Assembly: GCF_003383095.1 (NCBI RefSeq)
Contig: NZ_PSYW01000001.1
Span: 248,001 to 312,000, forward strand
Reading direction: 5' to 3'
Length of the DNA stretch: 64,000 bases
Origin: Haloferax sp. Atlit-12N
GTDB taxonomy: Archaea; Halobacteriota; Halobacteria; Halobacteriales; Haloferacaceae
Under the pieces are notes generated by a model, which saw only the letters and a list, made by a program, of their open reading frames with translations, did no database searches and was not told where the DNA came from. Shown piece by piece: positions 35,303-43,842 of the stretch. How positions within the stretch are numbered: the first letter of the stretch is position 1; each line of letters starts with the position of its first letter. The position numbers were made by a program, and so were the translations under genes.

Positions 35303-36472
35303 ATGGGACTGACATCCGTGCTGTTCGGCGGAAAACTCCGTATCGCACTCGCCGCGCTGGTGCTCGTCGCGGCCGGCGTCGGCGGGGCGTACGCGACCGG
35401 CGTCATCGGCGCGCCGAGCGTCGACCGGGTCGACAACCGGTTCGCCGGGGTCAACGAGACGGAGACGGTCATCGAGACCGACCTGTACGTCTCGAACCCC
35501 AACCCGCTGTCCGCGAACCTCTCGGGCCTCGAAGTCGATTACGGCGTCGAGATGAACGGACATCTGATGGCGACGGGCGAGAAGGAAGGCGTCGCTATCG
35601 GGCAGGGGACCTCGGCGGTTCCGCTCCGGACGACGCTCGAAAACGAGCGCATCCCCGAGTGGTGGGTCTCGCACATCCAGAACGGCGAACACACCGACCT
35701 CGTCGTGGACGCCAACGTCTCCTCGGAGACGCTCGGCCGGACCTTCGAAGCGCCCGAGATAACTCGGAGCATCGACACCGACCTGCTGTCGGCGTTCAAC
35801 TCGACGGAGACCCGCGAGATAGACGCGGACTCGCCGGTCGTCTCGGACCCCGTGTTGTACGTCAACGAGACGAGCGCCGAGTGGGGCGAGTCCACGGGCG
35901 AGCGCACGGCACTCGAACTCACGTTCGTCGTCCACAACCCCAAGCCGTACCCGGTCGCAGTCTCCGAACTCGGCTACGACATCTCCATGAACGACGTGGA
36001 CGTGGGCGAGGGGACGACGAACTCCGAGTACGTCATCTCCCCGAAGTCGACGGAGACCATCGAGGCGACGACCTACATCCAAAACGACAAACTCGACGAG
36101 TGGTGGGTCTCGCACCTCGAACGCGACCAGACGACCGACCTGCGCATCGACTTCTACGCGAACCTCGACGCCGGCGGCACGACCCTCCGCGTCCCGCTCG
36201 ACCCGCTGACCTACGAGAAGACGTTCGAGACGGACATCTTCGGGAACAAGGCGGCGTCGGAGGGGAACGAGACGGCGACCGAGACGACGGCGACCCAGAC
36301 GGCCACGGAAACCGCGACGACCACCTCGACCGCGACTGCAACTGAGACTTCGACAGACACCGCGACGGCGACAACGACGACAACCGAGACGACAACGACT
36401 GCTACAACGACGACGACTACGACAACCACGTCGGACGGCGGAACCACCACGACCGACGACGGCCTCCTGTAG
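35303..36472 (+). CDS. LEA14-like (WHy domain) membrane-anchored protein
   Basis: This 389-residue protein has one N-terminal membrane helix (IALAALVLVAAGVGGAYATG) and two LEA14-like domains (about residues 35-155 and 170-310), each with a VSNPNPLSANLSGLEVDYGV-type pattern and a WWVSHI or WWVSHL motif. A Thr-rich low-complexity tail of about 70 residues follows. The tail resembles O-glycosylated stalks of haloarchaeal surface proteins. CATATGTA (35270-35277) 29 bases upstream fixes the ATG at 35303 over a GTG four codons earlier. LEA-type domains are tied to desiccation stress in other organisms; here the role is unknown. Confidence 0.85.
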   Translation: MGLTSVLFGGKLRIALAALVLVAAGVGGAYATGVIGAPSVDRVDNRFAGVNETETVIETDLYVSNPNPLSANLSGLEVDYGVEMNGHLMATGEKEGVAIGQGTSAVPLRTTLENERIPEWWVSHIQNGEHTDLVVDANVSSETLGRTFEAPEITRSIDTDLLSAFNSTETREIDADSPVVSDPVLYVNETSAEWGESTGERTALELTFVVHNPKPYPVAVSELGYDISMNDVDVGEGTTNSEYVISPKSTETIEATTYIQNDKLDEWWVSHLERDQTTDLRIDFYANLDAGGTTLRVPLDPLTYEKTFETDIFGNKAASEGNETATETTATQTATETATTTSTATATETSTDTATATTTTTETTTTATTTTTTTTTSDGGTTTTDDGLL

Positions 36473-36656
36473 CGGCCGTGTCCCACCCCGCGGCGGACGG
36501 GGAGTCGAACCCTCGTGCGACCGCCCCAATTCGCCGAGAAATCCTCGGTGATTCCTGACTCAGCCGACAACCCTTTACCGTCGGACGAGATATTCGATGA
36601 TATGACACGGAGTACCCACGCTCCTGATCGAGTTCTTCTCCCGTAATGAGAACCCT

Positions 36657-37100
36657 GTGTCCGTCGAGAGCGACGACGAAACCATCGTCGTCTCCTTTGG
36701 CGACCAGTCCTGTGAACTGTCCCGAGACGCCGCCGCCGACCTGCAGGAGGCCATCGGCTCGGCGCTGACCGAGAAACGAGAGTTCTTCCGCACGGCCGGC
36801 GAGTACCGGCGGGACGGGAGCTACGTCGTCTCCCGCCGCGGCGCGGACTCCACTGGCAACGCGAAGGTGTTCACCAGTTTCGACGAACTGCGTCGACTGT
36901 ACGACCGCCTGCCCGAGCGCTTTACCGCCGAGGACATCGGCCGAACCGGCATCACGGGGTCGCGGCGTCACATGATACTCCGGCACTTCGGCGAGCATCC
37001 GGCGTTCGACTGCCGCATCGCCAGTCGCAACCCGCTGACGGGCGAAAAAGAGTCGTCCGAGACCGAGAACAGCGAGGCGATGGAAGTCATCGCCGACTGA
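36657..37100 (+). CDS. Haloarchaeal protein of unknown function, GTG start
   Basis: This 147-residue protein has N-terminal strands (TIVVSFGDQSCELSRDAAAD) followed by helices and a basic region (GITGSRRHMILRHFGEHPAF). No family I can name. The frame has no ATG before this GTG after the preceding in-frame stop, and no clear ribosome site, so the start is uncertain. It could be a small DNA- or RNA-binding protein because of the SRRHMILRHF segment, which is a guess. Confidence 0.65.
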   Translation: MSVESDDETIVVSFGDQSCELSRDAAADLQEAIGSALTEKREFFRTAGEYRRDGSYVVSRRGADSTGNAKVFTSFDELRRLYDRLPERFTAEDIGRTGITGSRRHMILRHFGEHPAFDCRIASRNPLTGEKESSETENSEAMEVIAD

Positions 37101-37148
37101 GCGCGACGGCGCGCCGCCGCCCCGTCGCCCGCAATTTCCTTCGACTGC

Positions 37149-38180
37149 TCAGTCTATCGTGACGTGGTCCGACTCCTCGTTGAGCGCGAGGTTCGACGCG
37201 ATTTCGGCGTTCCGCATCGCGTACTGCGCGGTCTGCTGGAGGCTCACGAGCACCTCGCGAATCTGGAGGAGCTTCTGGTTTTCCATCTCCGGGAGGTCGT
37301 TGAGGATGTCGCGCTCGCGGTCGCTTATCTCGCGGAACAACTCTCGGCACTCGATTGTGAGGTCGTAGTCGCGCTCGACGACGGCCCGCACCGCGGTCGT
37401 CGTAATCTCGTCGACGTGGTCCGTGAACTCGCGGATGCGCCGCATCGTCGACTGGTCGACGTCGATGGTGTGTCCCTCGGCGTCCATGACGATGTTGGCG
37501 ATGTCCTCGGCGTTATCTGCGGTCAGTTCGAGGTTCTTCGCCACCGAACGGTAGCCGATGAGCGGGAAGCCGGAGTCGAGGCCGACGGCCCGCGCGAGGT
37601 TGGGATTCTGGTAGGACGTGAAGATGAGCCGGAGCAGGAGGACGAAAATCTTGTTCGCCTGCCGCTCGCGGTTGAGCGCCCGCTGGGCGAGGTCGGGGTT
37701 GCCGTGGGCGAGCGCCTTGACGGCCTCGCCGCGCATCGTGCTCCCCGTGTTTTCGAGGCGTTCGAGCAGGTTGTCGAGGGTGAAGTCCTCCGCGTCGACC
37801 GAACAGCGAATCGCGATTCGCTCGGGCGTCTCCTCGATGACGCCGAGGCCCATGAGCTGGGTCTCGGCCTTGTAGACGGCGTTGATGTGGTCCGAATCGA
37901 GCGCGCCCTCGCTTTTTTCGATGTGGATGACGCGCCGCCCGAGGACGTACTGCGCCACGATAGCGCGTTCGAGCGCCTCCGCGTTTAGACTGTCAGCGCG
38001 AATCGTCGCCTTCGAATCTTCGGTGTTGACCGATTCGGGGAGAACGGTCAGCGTTCCCTTCCCGCTCGTCCGAATGGTCACTTCGTCGCCCTTCTCGACG
38101 TTGTGTTCCTTGGCCCACTCCGCTGGAAGCGTCATCGCCAGCGTGGAGGGACCGAGACGCTGGACTTTCCGGGTTTCCAT
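37149..38180 (-). CDS. AbrB-PhoU domain phosphate-type regulator
   Basis: This 343-residue protein joins an N-terminal AbrB/SpoVT-like swapped-hairpin domain (METRKVQRLGPSTLAMTLPA, residues 1-45) to two PhoU-like helical domains (about 130-230 and 235-340). This fusion is common in haloarchaea beside or apart from phosphate transporters; it links DNA binding with phosphate sensing. No pst genes are visible here. The ATG is set by a minus-strand TATA element (ATTTAA, 38206-38211) 28 bases upstream; a longer frame adds 12 non-conserved residues. Confidence 0.88.
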   Translation of the reverse strand: METRKVQRLGPSTLAMTLPAEWAKEHNVEKGDEVTIRTSGKGTLTVLPESVNTEDSKATIRADSLNAEALERAIVAQYVLGRRVIHIEKSEGALDSDHINAVYKAETQLMGLGVIEETPERIAIRCSVDAEDFTLDNLLERLENTGSTMRGEAVKALAHGNPDLAQRALNRERQANKIFVLLLRLIFTSYQNPNLARAVGLDSGFPLIGYRSVAKNLELTADNAEDIANIVMDAEGHTIDVDQSTMRRIREFTDHVDEITTTAVRAVVERDYDLTIECRELFREISDRERDILNDLPEMENQKLLQIREVLVSLQQTAQYAMRNAEIASNLALNEESDHVTID

Positions 38181-38469
38181 GCCAGTCAGAACCCATCCAA
38201 TGACCTTAAATCTCACTATATTACACCCTCCATGAATAATGGGTAGTGGGTCTCATTGCACATGATTCCAAATATTAAATCATCCACGTTGAGCGGTCGG
38301 GACGGGGAGAGAACTATCTCGTAGACCGGCGTATTAACCCCGAATTTCCCCGGAACGTCGTCTATACAGACACATTATGATTGTCCAGACAGTTCATAAC
38401 TTTACTGCTCTAGAACCTCGTAATAAGTGCCTCCATAGCGACGGGACTGCGGAGGTAACGGGGAAAGAA

Positions 38470-38871
38470 ATGCTATCGAAAGACACACGGCAGGAGATGG
38501 AGGGAATGCTCGGTCAAGTCCCGAGTTGGATGGAGGACTTGGCAGAACCGGCGAGCGAACACAGTTGGGGGCTCTTCCGCGACCTCAATCTAGGGGAAGA
38601 CACCGAACTGTCCGGGCGAGAGAAAGCGCTCATCGGCGTCGGCGTCGCGGCCGCGACTAGCTGTCCCTACTGTATCTACTTCCACACCGAGGAAGCGCGG
38701 TTGGGCGGCGTCACGGACGAGGAACTCAGAGAGGCAGTCAACCTCGCCGCCGACACGAAATACTTCTCGACGGTTCTCCACGGGAACGAGACCGACCTCG
38801 ACGAGTTCAAGGCCGAAACGGACGAAATCGTCGAGTACATCACGAGACAACAGGCACCGGCGGACGACTGA
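38470..38871 (+). CDS. AhpD-like carboxymuconolactone decarboxylase family protein
   Basis: This 133-residue protein has the AhpD-type redox motif SCPYCIYFHTEEAR (Cys-X-X-Cys and His) in a helical bundle. Such proteins act as alkylhydroperoxidases or thiol-disulfide relays. A GGAGGT ribosome site at 38451-38456, 13 bases before the ATG, supports this start. A longer frame from 38377 adds 31 residues without conservation signs. It is divergent from the PhoU gene, with about 290 bases between. Confidence 0.85.
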   Translation: MLSKDTRQEMEGMLGQVPSWMEDLAEPASEHSWGLFRDLNLGEDTELSGREKALIGVGVAAATSCPYCIYFHTEEARLGGVTDEELREAVNLAADTKYFSTVLHGNETDLDEFKAETDEIVEYITRQQAPADD

Positions 38872-38949
38872 CGAGACGGCCGATGGGGGCGACCTCTCAC
38901 TCGATTTTTCTGTTGGCGCGCCGAGTCGGTCGCGACCGACGTGCCCCGC

Positions 38950-40014
38950 TCACTCGATTTTCATCATCCGGCGCTCAACGCGGCCCACGCGGACTTTCGT
39001 CCACCCGCGAAGGTCGGCGTCGAGTTCGGGGTCGTCGGTATCGACCCGGAGGACCGGAATCGCGTCGAGTTTCGACCGGGAGGCGACGACCGACACGTCA
39101 CAGCGGCGAATCACGTCCGGCGAGAGTTGGGGGTTGCCGCGGCCGAAGACGAACCCCTGTCCGCCGATTGGGGTGACGACGATGACGTTCTCCTCGCCGA
39201 GGTGGTCGAGAATCTCGGCCTCGGTCGCGTCGCGGGCGAGCACCTCGCCGTCGCGGTAGACGTCGACGCCGAGCGGCGACCCGTCGATACCCAACTCGGC
39301 TTTCACCGCGCCGACGGTGCTCCCGGGGCCGAGAACGTAGGTGACGCCCTCGGTCCCGCGGATGTCGTCGGCGACGCCCGCGGCGAGCGCCTCGACGGTG
39401 CCGCCGCCGGTCTGTTTCGACGACTGGAGGTCCTCCGCGACGGGGACGTGTGCGACCGCCCGAAGTTCCGGCCTGACCTCGCCCTCGCGGTAGTCGTCCT
39501 CGTCGATGTCCATGACCTCGCGGGCCTCGGTCCGCTCGAACGAGGTGACGACGTGGGCGGCGTCCTCGGGCGAGACGGCGAAGACGGAGGAGTAAACCTT
39601 CACGCCCGCGGGGACGCCGAGCATCGGCACATCGGTTCCGCCGAGCGCCTCGGCCACGTCCGCCGCGGTGCCGTCGCCGCCGACGAACAACACGAGGTCC
39701 GCGTCGGCGTCGACGAACGCCTCGACGGCGGCGATGGTGTCGGCCGCGCTCGTTTCGTCGTCGGACGGTTCGCCGAGCACGTCGGGGTCGAAGCCGGCGT
39801 CTCGGGCGGTCGACGCGCCCATCTCGCCGCCCCACGCGAGCAGTTCCGTCTCGGGGGCGGCCTCGAAGAGCCGGGAGAGCGCCCGTCGCGCCCGCTCCGG
39901 CGACCGCGGCTCCGCGCCGCGCGCTCTGGCCTCCTCGACTTTCCCGTCGGTTCCCTTCAGGCCGACCCGGCCGCCCATCCCCGCGACGGGGTTGACGACG
40001 ACACCGATTCGCAT
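38950..40014 (-). CDS. ATP-NAD/AcoX-type kinase family protein
   Basis: This 354-residue protein starts MRIGVVVNPVAGMGGRVGLK and has the nucleotide-binding motif LVLFVGGDGTAADVAEAL near residue 105. It belongs to the NAD-kinase-like AcoX branch rather than the short PpnK type. The substrate may be NAD or another diol. The ATG is chosen by the family start; a longer frame runs through 33 arginine-rich residues that look non-coding. Confidence 0.87.
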   Translation of the reverse strand: MRIGVVVNPVAGMGGRVGLKGTDGKVEEARARGAEPRSPERARRALSRLFEAAPETELLAWGGEMGASTARDAGFDPDVLGEPSDDETSAADTIAAVEAFVDADADLVLFVGGDGTAADVAEALGGTDVPMLGVPAGVKVYSSVFAVSPEDAAHVVTSFERTEAREVMDIDEDDYREGEVRPELRAVAHVPVAEDLQSSKQTGGGTVEALAAGVADDIRGTEGVTYVLGPGSTVGAVKAELGIDGSPLGVDVYRDGEVLARDATEAEILDHLGEENVIVVTPIGGQGFVFGRGNPQLSPDVIRRCDVSVVASRSKLDAIPVLRVDTDDPELDADLRGWTKVRVGRVERRMMKIE

Positions 40015-40188
40015 GACTGAACGAACCCGCGCCCGGGGGAAAAACGACGCGGTAGCCACCGGTCGAACCGCCCGCCGCGAGCGACGGTGCCGCGAGCAAC
40101 GCGTGTCGGCCACGGCGGCGACGTTCAGCCCGCGCCGACCGTCGCCGGAACCTCACCGTTTAACAAGGGGACCGAGCAATTGTCACCT

Positions 40189-40302
40189 ATGATTCCGTTA
40201 GAATCCGCCGGACAGGTGCTGCCGACCTCGGAGACGGCCGCGACCGTGCTTCTCGTGGGTATCCTCATGACCGCCGGGTGGCTCTGGTACCTCCAGCGCT
40301 GA
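40189..40302 (+). CDS. Small single-span membrane protein, 37 residues
   Basis: The frame gives MIPLESAGQVLPTSETAATV followed by a single hydrophobic helix (VLLVGILMTAGWLWYL) and a C-terminal Gln-Arg. TTTAACA (40159-40165) is centred 27 bases before the ATG, an ideal leaderless promoter, which makes a real gene likely despite its size. Function unknown. The next gene converges 18 bases on. Confidence 0.6.
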   Translation: MIPLESAGQVLPTSETAATVLLVGILMTAGWLWYLQR

Positions 40303-40320
40303 CCCGTCGGCCGACCGACC

Positions 40321-41013
40321 CTATTCTTCGTACAACTCGACTCGCGCTTCGAGCCACGCGGCCGCCGATTCGACGGTCTCCTCGTCGGCTCCGGCGAGTT
40401 TGATTCTGACGTGGTCGCCGGGATAGCTCCCAACGGTCACGTCGAACGTCGACTGGACGGCCTCGAACCGCTCGATGAGCGAACTTTCGGGCTCCGACGT
40501 GTGGACGAACCGGACGTGGGTCCGCTCGCCGGCGAACTCGTCGGCGACGCGGGCGAACATGGTTTTCATCTCGCCGGGGACGCCGGGGAGCACGTACACC
40601 GAACCGATGACCGCGCCGGGCGCGACGCCCTCGTCGTTCGGAAGCATCCGCGACCCGGCGGGGAGGTCGGTCGTCCCCTCCACGAGGTCCGCCGCGGAGT
40701 AGCCGCCGTTGGCCTCCAGCCACTCCTCGGCGTCGGGGTTCCGCTCCAAAGAGCGCCCGAACGCGGCCGCAACGGCCTCCATCGTCACGTCGTCGTGGGT
40801 CGGCCCCAGCCCGCCGGTGACGACGACGGCGTCGTACTCGGCGTGGTACTCGTTTACCACGCGGGCGATGTCGGCGATGCGGTCGGGGACCGTCGTCACG
40901 CGCTCGACGGAGACGCCCCGCTCTGTCAGTTCCGTGCACAACCACGCGGCGTTCGTGTTGACGGTGTCGCCGGCGAGGAGTTCGTCCCCGACGGTGACCA
41001 CGGCGACTTGCAT
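40321..41013 (-). CDS. MoaB/CinA-like molybdopterin-binding domain protein
   Basis: This 230-residue protein begins MQVAVVTVGDELLAGDTVNT and has the MoCF motif VVVTGGLGPTHDDVTMEA near residue 65. It matches the N-terminal half of CinA (competence/damage-inducible) without the C-terminal amidohydrolase domain. Archaeal members may bind molybdopterin or act on pyridine nucleotides; the reaction here cannot be told. The start follows the family; 13 upstream codons are not conserved. Confidence 0.87.
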   Translation of the reverse strand: MQVAVVTVGDELLAGDTVNTNAAWLCTELTERGVSVERVTTVPDRIADIARVVNEYHAEYDAVVVTGGLGPTHDDVTMEAVAAAFGRSLERNPDAEEWLEANGGYSAADLVEGTTDLPAGSRMLPNDEGVAPGAVIGSVYVLPGVPGEMKTMFARVADEFAGERTHVRFVHTSEPESSLIERFEAVQSTFDVTVGSYPGDHVRIKLAGADEETVESAAAWLEARVELYEE

Positions 41014-41104
41014 ACCCCGAGGTAGCGGGCTGCGAGGCAAAAAAGCGTTCACACCGGCGAGCCGAGTCGGCCGACCGACCGACCCCGCGTCTGTCGGTCG
41101 TCCG

Positions 41105-41860
41105 TCAGCGGTCGTCGTCTTCCACGTCCAAGCCGAGTTCTTGTCGGCGGTCGCGGAGCGCCTGAATCTGCCGGCGGTAGTAGAGTATCCCCGCGCCCCC
41201 GACCAGCACCGAGACGGCCGCGACGGCCGCGAAGATGCCGAGGTCGCGCTGGAGGTAGAACTGCACGACGACGTTCCCGTCGGTCACCTCGGGCCACCGG
41301 ATGTGGACCCGGTCATCGACGACCTCGGTCTCGTAGCCGGACGGTCGAACCGCCCCGAATATCGGGAAGTCGACGCGGCGGTCGGCGGGCAGGACGACCT
41401 CGTAGCTCCCCTCGACGAAGACGGGAAGCGAGAACCGCTTCGGCGACGAGGACGAACTGAACGCGATTTTGCCGGCGCTCCCGGCGTCCGCGGGAAGCGT
41501 GACGTTCGTGATGCGGTCGTTCTGGGTCACGTCGCCGCCGCGGGCCTTCAGTTCGGTCCCGTTGATGACGGTCCCGTTCTCGTAGCGGTAGCGGACCGCC
41601 TCGACCGGAAGCGGCGTCCGACTGCCGAAGCCGTCGAAGCGGTAGAGATCGACCGAGGTGTCGTTCATCTCGTAGACCGCGCGGAACCGGCCGTTGTCCT
41701 GAACGGTGATGTGCGCGTCGGTCTCCGCGGACCACGCGTACTCGCCGTCGGGCTCGGCGTCGAGGCGGTCGTTCGACACGCTGGAGGTGCCGCCGAGACA
41801 GCCGGCGGTCACGAGGAGGAGGGCGAGCGCGGCGATACCGACGAGGAGTCGCCTGTTCAT
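41105..41860 (-). CDS. Lipoprotein with C-terminal membrane helix, unknown function
   Basis: This 251-residue protein has a signal peptide with lipobox LLLVTAGC, an extracellular beta-rich domain with sequons (NDT, NGT, NVT), and a C-terminal membrane helix (GIFAAVAAVSVLVGGAGILY) followed by a charged tail. The double anchor is unusual. It directly precedes, with 4 bases between, the end of the DUF2110-type gene in the same transcript as TFE. This order is conserved in haloarchaea as far as I recall. Function unknown. Confidence 0.78.
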   Translation of the reverse strand: MNRRLLVGIAALALLLVTAGCLGGTSSVSNDRLDAEPDGEYAWSAETDAHITVQDNGRFRAVYEMNDTSVDLYRFDGFGSRTPLPVEAVRYRYENGTVINGTELKARGGDVTQNDRITNVTLPADAGSAGKIAFSSSSSPKRFSLPVFVEGSYEVVLPADRRVDFPIFGAVRPSGYETEVVDDRVHIRWPEVTDGNVVVQFYLQRDLGIFAAVAAVSVLVGGAGILYYRRQIQALRDRRQELGLDVEDDDR

Positions 41861-41864
41861 CGTT

Positions 41865-42542
41865 TTACTGGCCGATGACGCACTTCAGTTCGGCCGGCAG
41901 GTACGAGCCGATGCTGGCGAGGAGGCCCGGCGGGTCGGTCTCGTCCCGGCAGACGATGCTCTGTTCGAGGAGGCCGAGGCGCTCGACCGTCACGATGTCC
42001 TTCGCGTGGCCGGCGCGGTTGACCGTCGCGCGAACCTCGCCGCGGGTCGCGCTGTTGACGTTGACGCGACCGCTGCCGCGGGTCCAGTCGTAGAGGCGGT
42101 CTATCTGCTCGTCGGCCAGCCGCGAGGGCTCGTCGTCGCCGCCGTAGACGAACGTCAGCGGCATGTGCTGGACGAGGCCGAAGCGGTCGCGAATCTGGGT
42201 CGCGGAGCCGCGGCCGAGGCCGAGTTCCTCGGTCGGAACGCGGACCTCGATGCCGGCGTCGAGGACGAAGCCGTCGTCGTCCCAGTGTTCGAGCGTACCG
42301 ACGTAGGTCTCACCGGCCGAGAGGTGCGGCGTGACCTCGCCCCACTCCTCGCGGAGGACGTTGCGCGCGACCGTCTCGTCGGCGCCGGAGACCGTCACGG
42401 AGATGAAGTCGTCGTCGCGGACGCCGATGTCGTACTCCACGTCGAGGTCGCCGATGTCGTTGGCGACGAGCGAGGTGAGACTGTCGAGCGCTCGCTCGCG
42501 GGCGTCGCCGTCGATGTAGCACTTCGTTGCGAGAACGACCAT
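41865..42542 (-). CDS. DUF2110-family protein, possible RNA-related
   Basis: This 225-residue archaeal protein starts MVVLATKCYIDGDARERALD. An S1/OB-like part (ETYVGTLEHWDDDGFVLDAG) lies near residue 80 and an RGEVRATVNRAGHAKDIVTV segment lies towards the C-terminus. It sits right after tfe with no gap, an arrangement I recognise from other haloarchaea. A role beside transcription is inferred from that linkage. The OB-like part may bind RNA or DNA. Confidence 0.85.
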   Translation of the reverse strand: MVVLATKCYIDGDARERALDSLTSLVANDIGDLDVEYDIGVRDDDFISVTVSGADETVARNVLREEWGEVTPHLSAGETYVGTLEHWDDDGFVLDAGIEVRVPTEELGLGRGSATQIRDRFGLVQHMPLTFVYGGDDEPSRLADEQIDRLYDWTRGSGRVNVNSATRGEVRATVNRAGHAKDIVTVERLGLLEQSIVCRDETDPPGLLASIGSYLPAELKCVIGQ

Positions 42543-43073
42543 TCAGTTCGTCCCCGTCACTTCGACGTTGAGCTCGTCTCGAAGCTCTTCGATGCGTCGT
42601 TCCATCGCGTCAACGAGGTCGTCGTTGTCCATCGGTTCGAGGGGCGCGCCGGTCTCGGGACACTGGAAGCCCAGCTCCATCGCCTCGGAGAACTCGAAGC
42701 GAATGCCGGCGGGTTCCGAGAGGTAGAACTCGTGGTCGCGCTCGTAGTCGAGTCGTTCCTCGAGCGCCTCGAGGAGGCGGTACATCTCCTCTTCGAGGTT
42801 CTCGGGGATGTTTTCGTAGTGGAACGTCCAGAGGTAGGTGAGCCAGCCGGAATCCTCGTCGCGGACGCGACGATACGACGCGAGGTCGTTCTCGTAGAGG
42901 ATAAAGAGCGCACGGCGCACGTCGTTGAGCTCGAGCCGCAGTTCCTCGGCGAGTTCCTCGTCGGTGACCTCGCCGTCCGGGGGTGCCGCCGCGACCGGCA
43001 TCCCAGTGGGCCCAACCAACTCGTGGAGGTACTTCTGGATAACAGGGTCGTTCAGTAACTCCTCAAAAGCCAT
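42543..43073 (-). CDS. tfe: Transcription initiation factor TFE (alpha subunit)
   Basis: This 176-residue factor has an N-terminal extended winged helix (residues 1-90: DEELAEELRLELNDVRRALF). A C-terminal part stands where other archaea have a four-cysteine zinc ribbon. Here only one cysteine remains (GFQCPETGAPLE), so zinc binding is probably lost or altered. TFE helps RNA polymerase open promoters. The ATG follows a TTAATG-type element; a 9-codon longer frame lies in a dyad at 43081-43101. Confidence 0.93.
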   Translation of the reverse strand: MAFEELLNDPVIQKYLHELVGPTGMPVAAAPPDGEVTDEELAEELRLELNDVRRALFILYENDLASYRRVRDEDSGWLTYLWTFHYENIPENLEEEMYRLLEALEERLDYERDHEFYLSEPAGIRFEFSEAMELGFQCPETGAPLEPMDNDDLVDAMERRIEELRDELNVEVTGTN

Positions 43074-43080
43074 TGTGCGA

Positions 43081-43101
43081 AATGGCGTCAGGAACGCCAT
43101 T
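43081..43101 (-). promoter_or_regulatory. Inverted repeat in the tfe promoter
   Basis: AATGGCGT (43081-43088) and ACGCCATT (43094-43101) form a perfect 8-base inverted repeat with a 5-base spacer. It lies 8-28 bases before the tfe start codon, overlapping the TATA-like TTAATG on the minus strand. A bound protein would block initiation. It is also long enough to fold as a hairpin if transcribed. Confidence 0.45.
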
Positions 43102-43158
43102 AAGTCTTATTACTCCCGGGCAGCGGAGAACCGCTGGCGGGCGCGCCGACGCGTCCGA

Positions 43159-43701
43159 TTACTCCTCGTCGGCCGGCACGACTTTCTTGCCCGTCGCCAT
43201 CGGGACGACCCGGTTTTCGGCGTCCTCCCACTCGCGGTCGAGTTCGCGCCCGTCGAACAGGCGGTCGAGGAACACCGCGAGGCCGGCGACCTCCGAGTGC
43301 GGCTGGTTCGTGACGCCGACGTTCCAGTCCGCCCCCTCGTACACCTCGAAGGGGACCTTCTCCCCGCCGACGACGACGAGAAGCGGTTCCTCGGCGTGCG
43401 CCTCGCGGATGTCGTCCTCCACGTCCTGAACGCGCTCGCCGTACATCGTGAGGTGGACGACCTTGCCCTCCCAGTTGCGGATGACGCCGTTGAGCGCCTC
43501 GGTGAGTTCGACCTCGAAGGGGCCGCCGAACCGGCCCGTGATGTCCTCGACGGTCTCCATCGAGTGGCCGGCGTTGTCCGGGAGAATGACCCGGTCAGCG
43601 CCGAGCGCGCGGGCCGTCAGGCCGACGTGCGTCGTCATCCGGTCGTCGCGCCCCGGCCGGTGTCCGTACCGGAGGACGGCGACCTCGGGTTCGTTGTGCA
43701 T
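43159..43701 (-). CDS. trm56: tRNA (cytidine(56)-2'-O)-methyltransferase
   Basis: This 180-residue SPOUT-class enzyme specific to archaea begins EVAVLRYGHRPGRDDRMTTH and has the SAM-knot regions PLLVVVGGEKVPFEVYEGAD and WNVGVTNQPHSEVAGLAVFL. It methylates C56 in the T-loop of tRNA. Length and motifs match aTrm56. It lies downstream of tfe on the same strand only in direction, with 85 bases between. Confidence 0.92.
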   Translation of the reverse strand: MHNEPEVAVLRYGHRPGRDDRMTTHVGLTARALGADRVILPDNAGHSMETVEDITGRFGGPFEVELTEALNGVIRNWEGKVVHLTMYGERVQDVEDDIREAHAEEPLLVVVGGEKVPFEVYEGADWNVGVTNQPHSEVAGLAVFLDRLFDGRELDREWEDAENRVVPMATGKKVVPADEE

Positions 43702-43842
43702 GTCTCTCCGAAGACGGCGGGGGAAAGTGGTGCTTTCGGAACGCCGGCGGCGGTCGCCGGGGATGGGGTGGCGGACGTCACCGACGCCTGACCGCGGCCC
43801 GGAGGGGAAACGGACTTATCACTCGGTCGAATCATCTGACCC

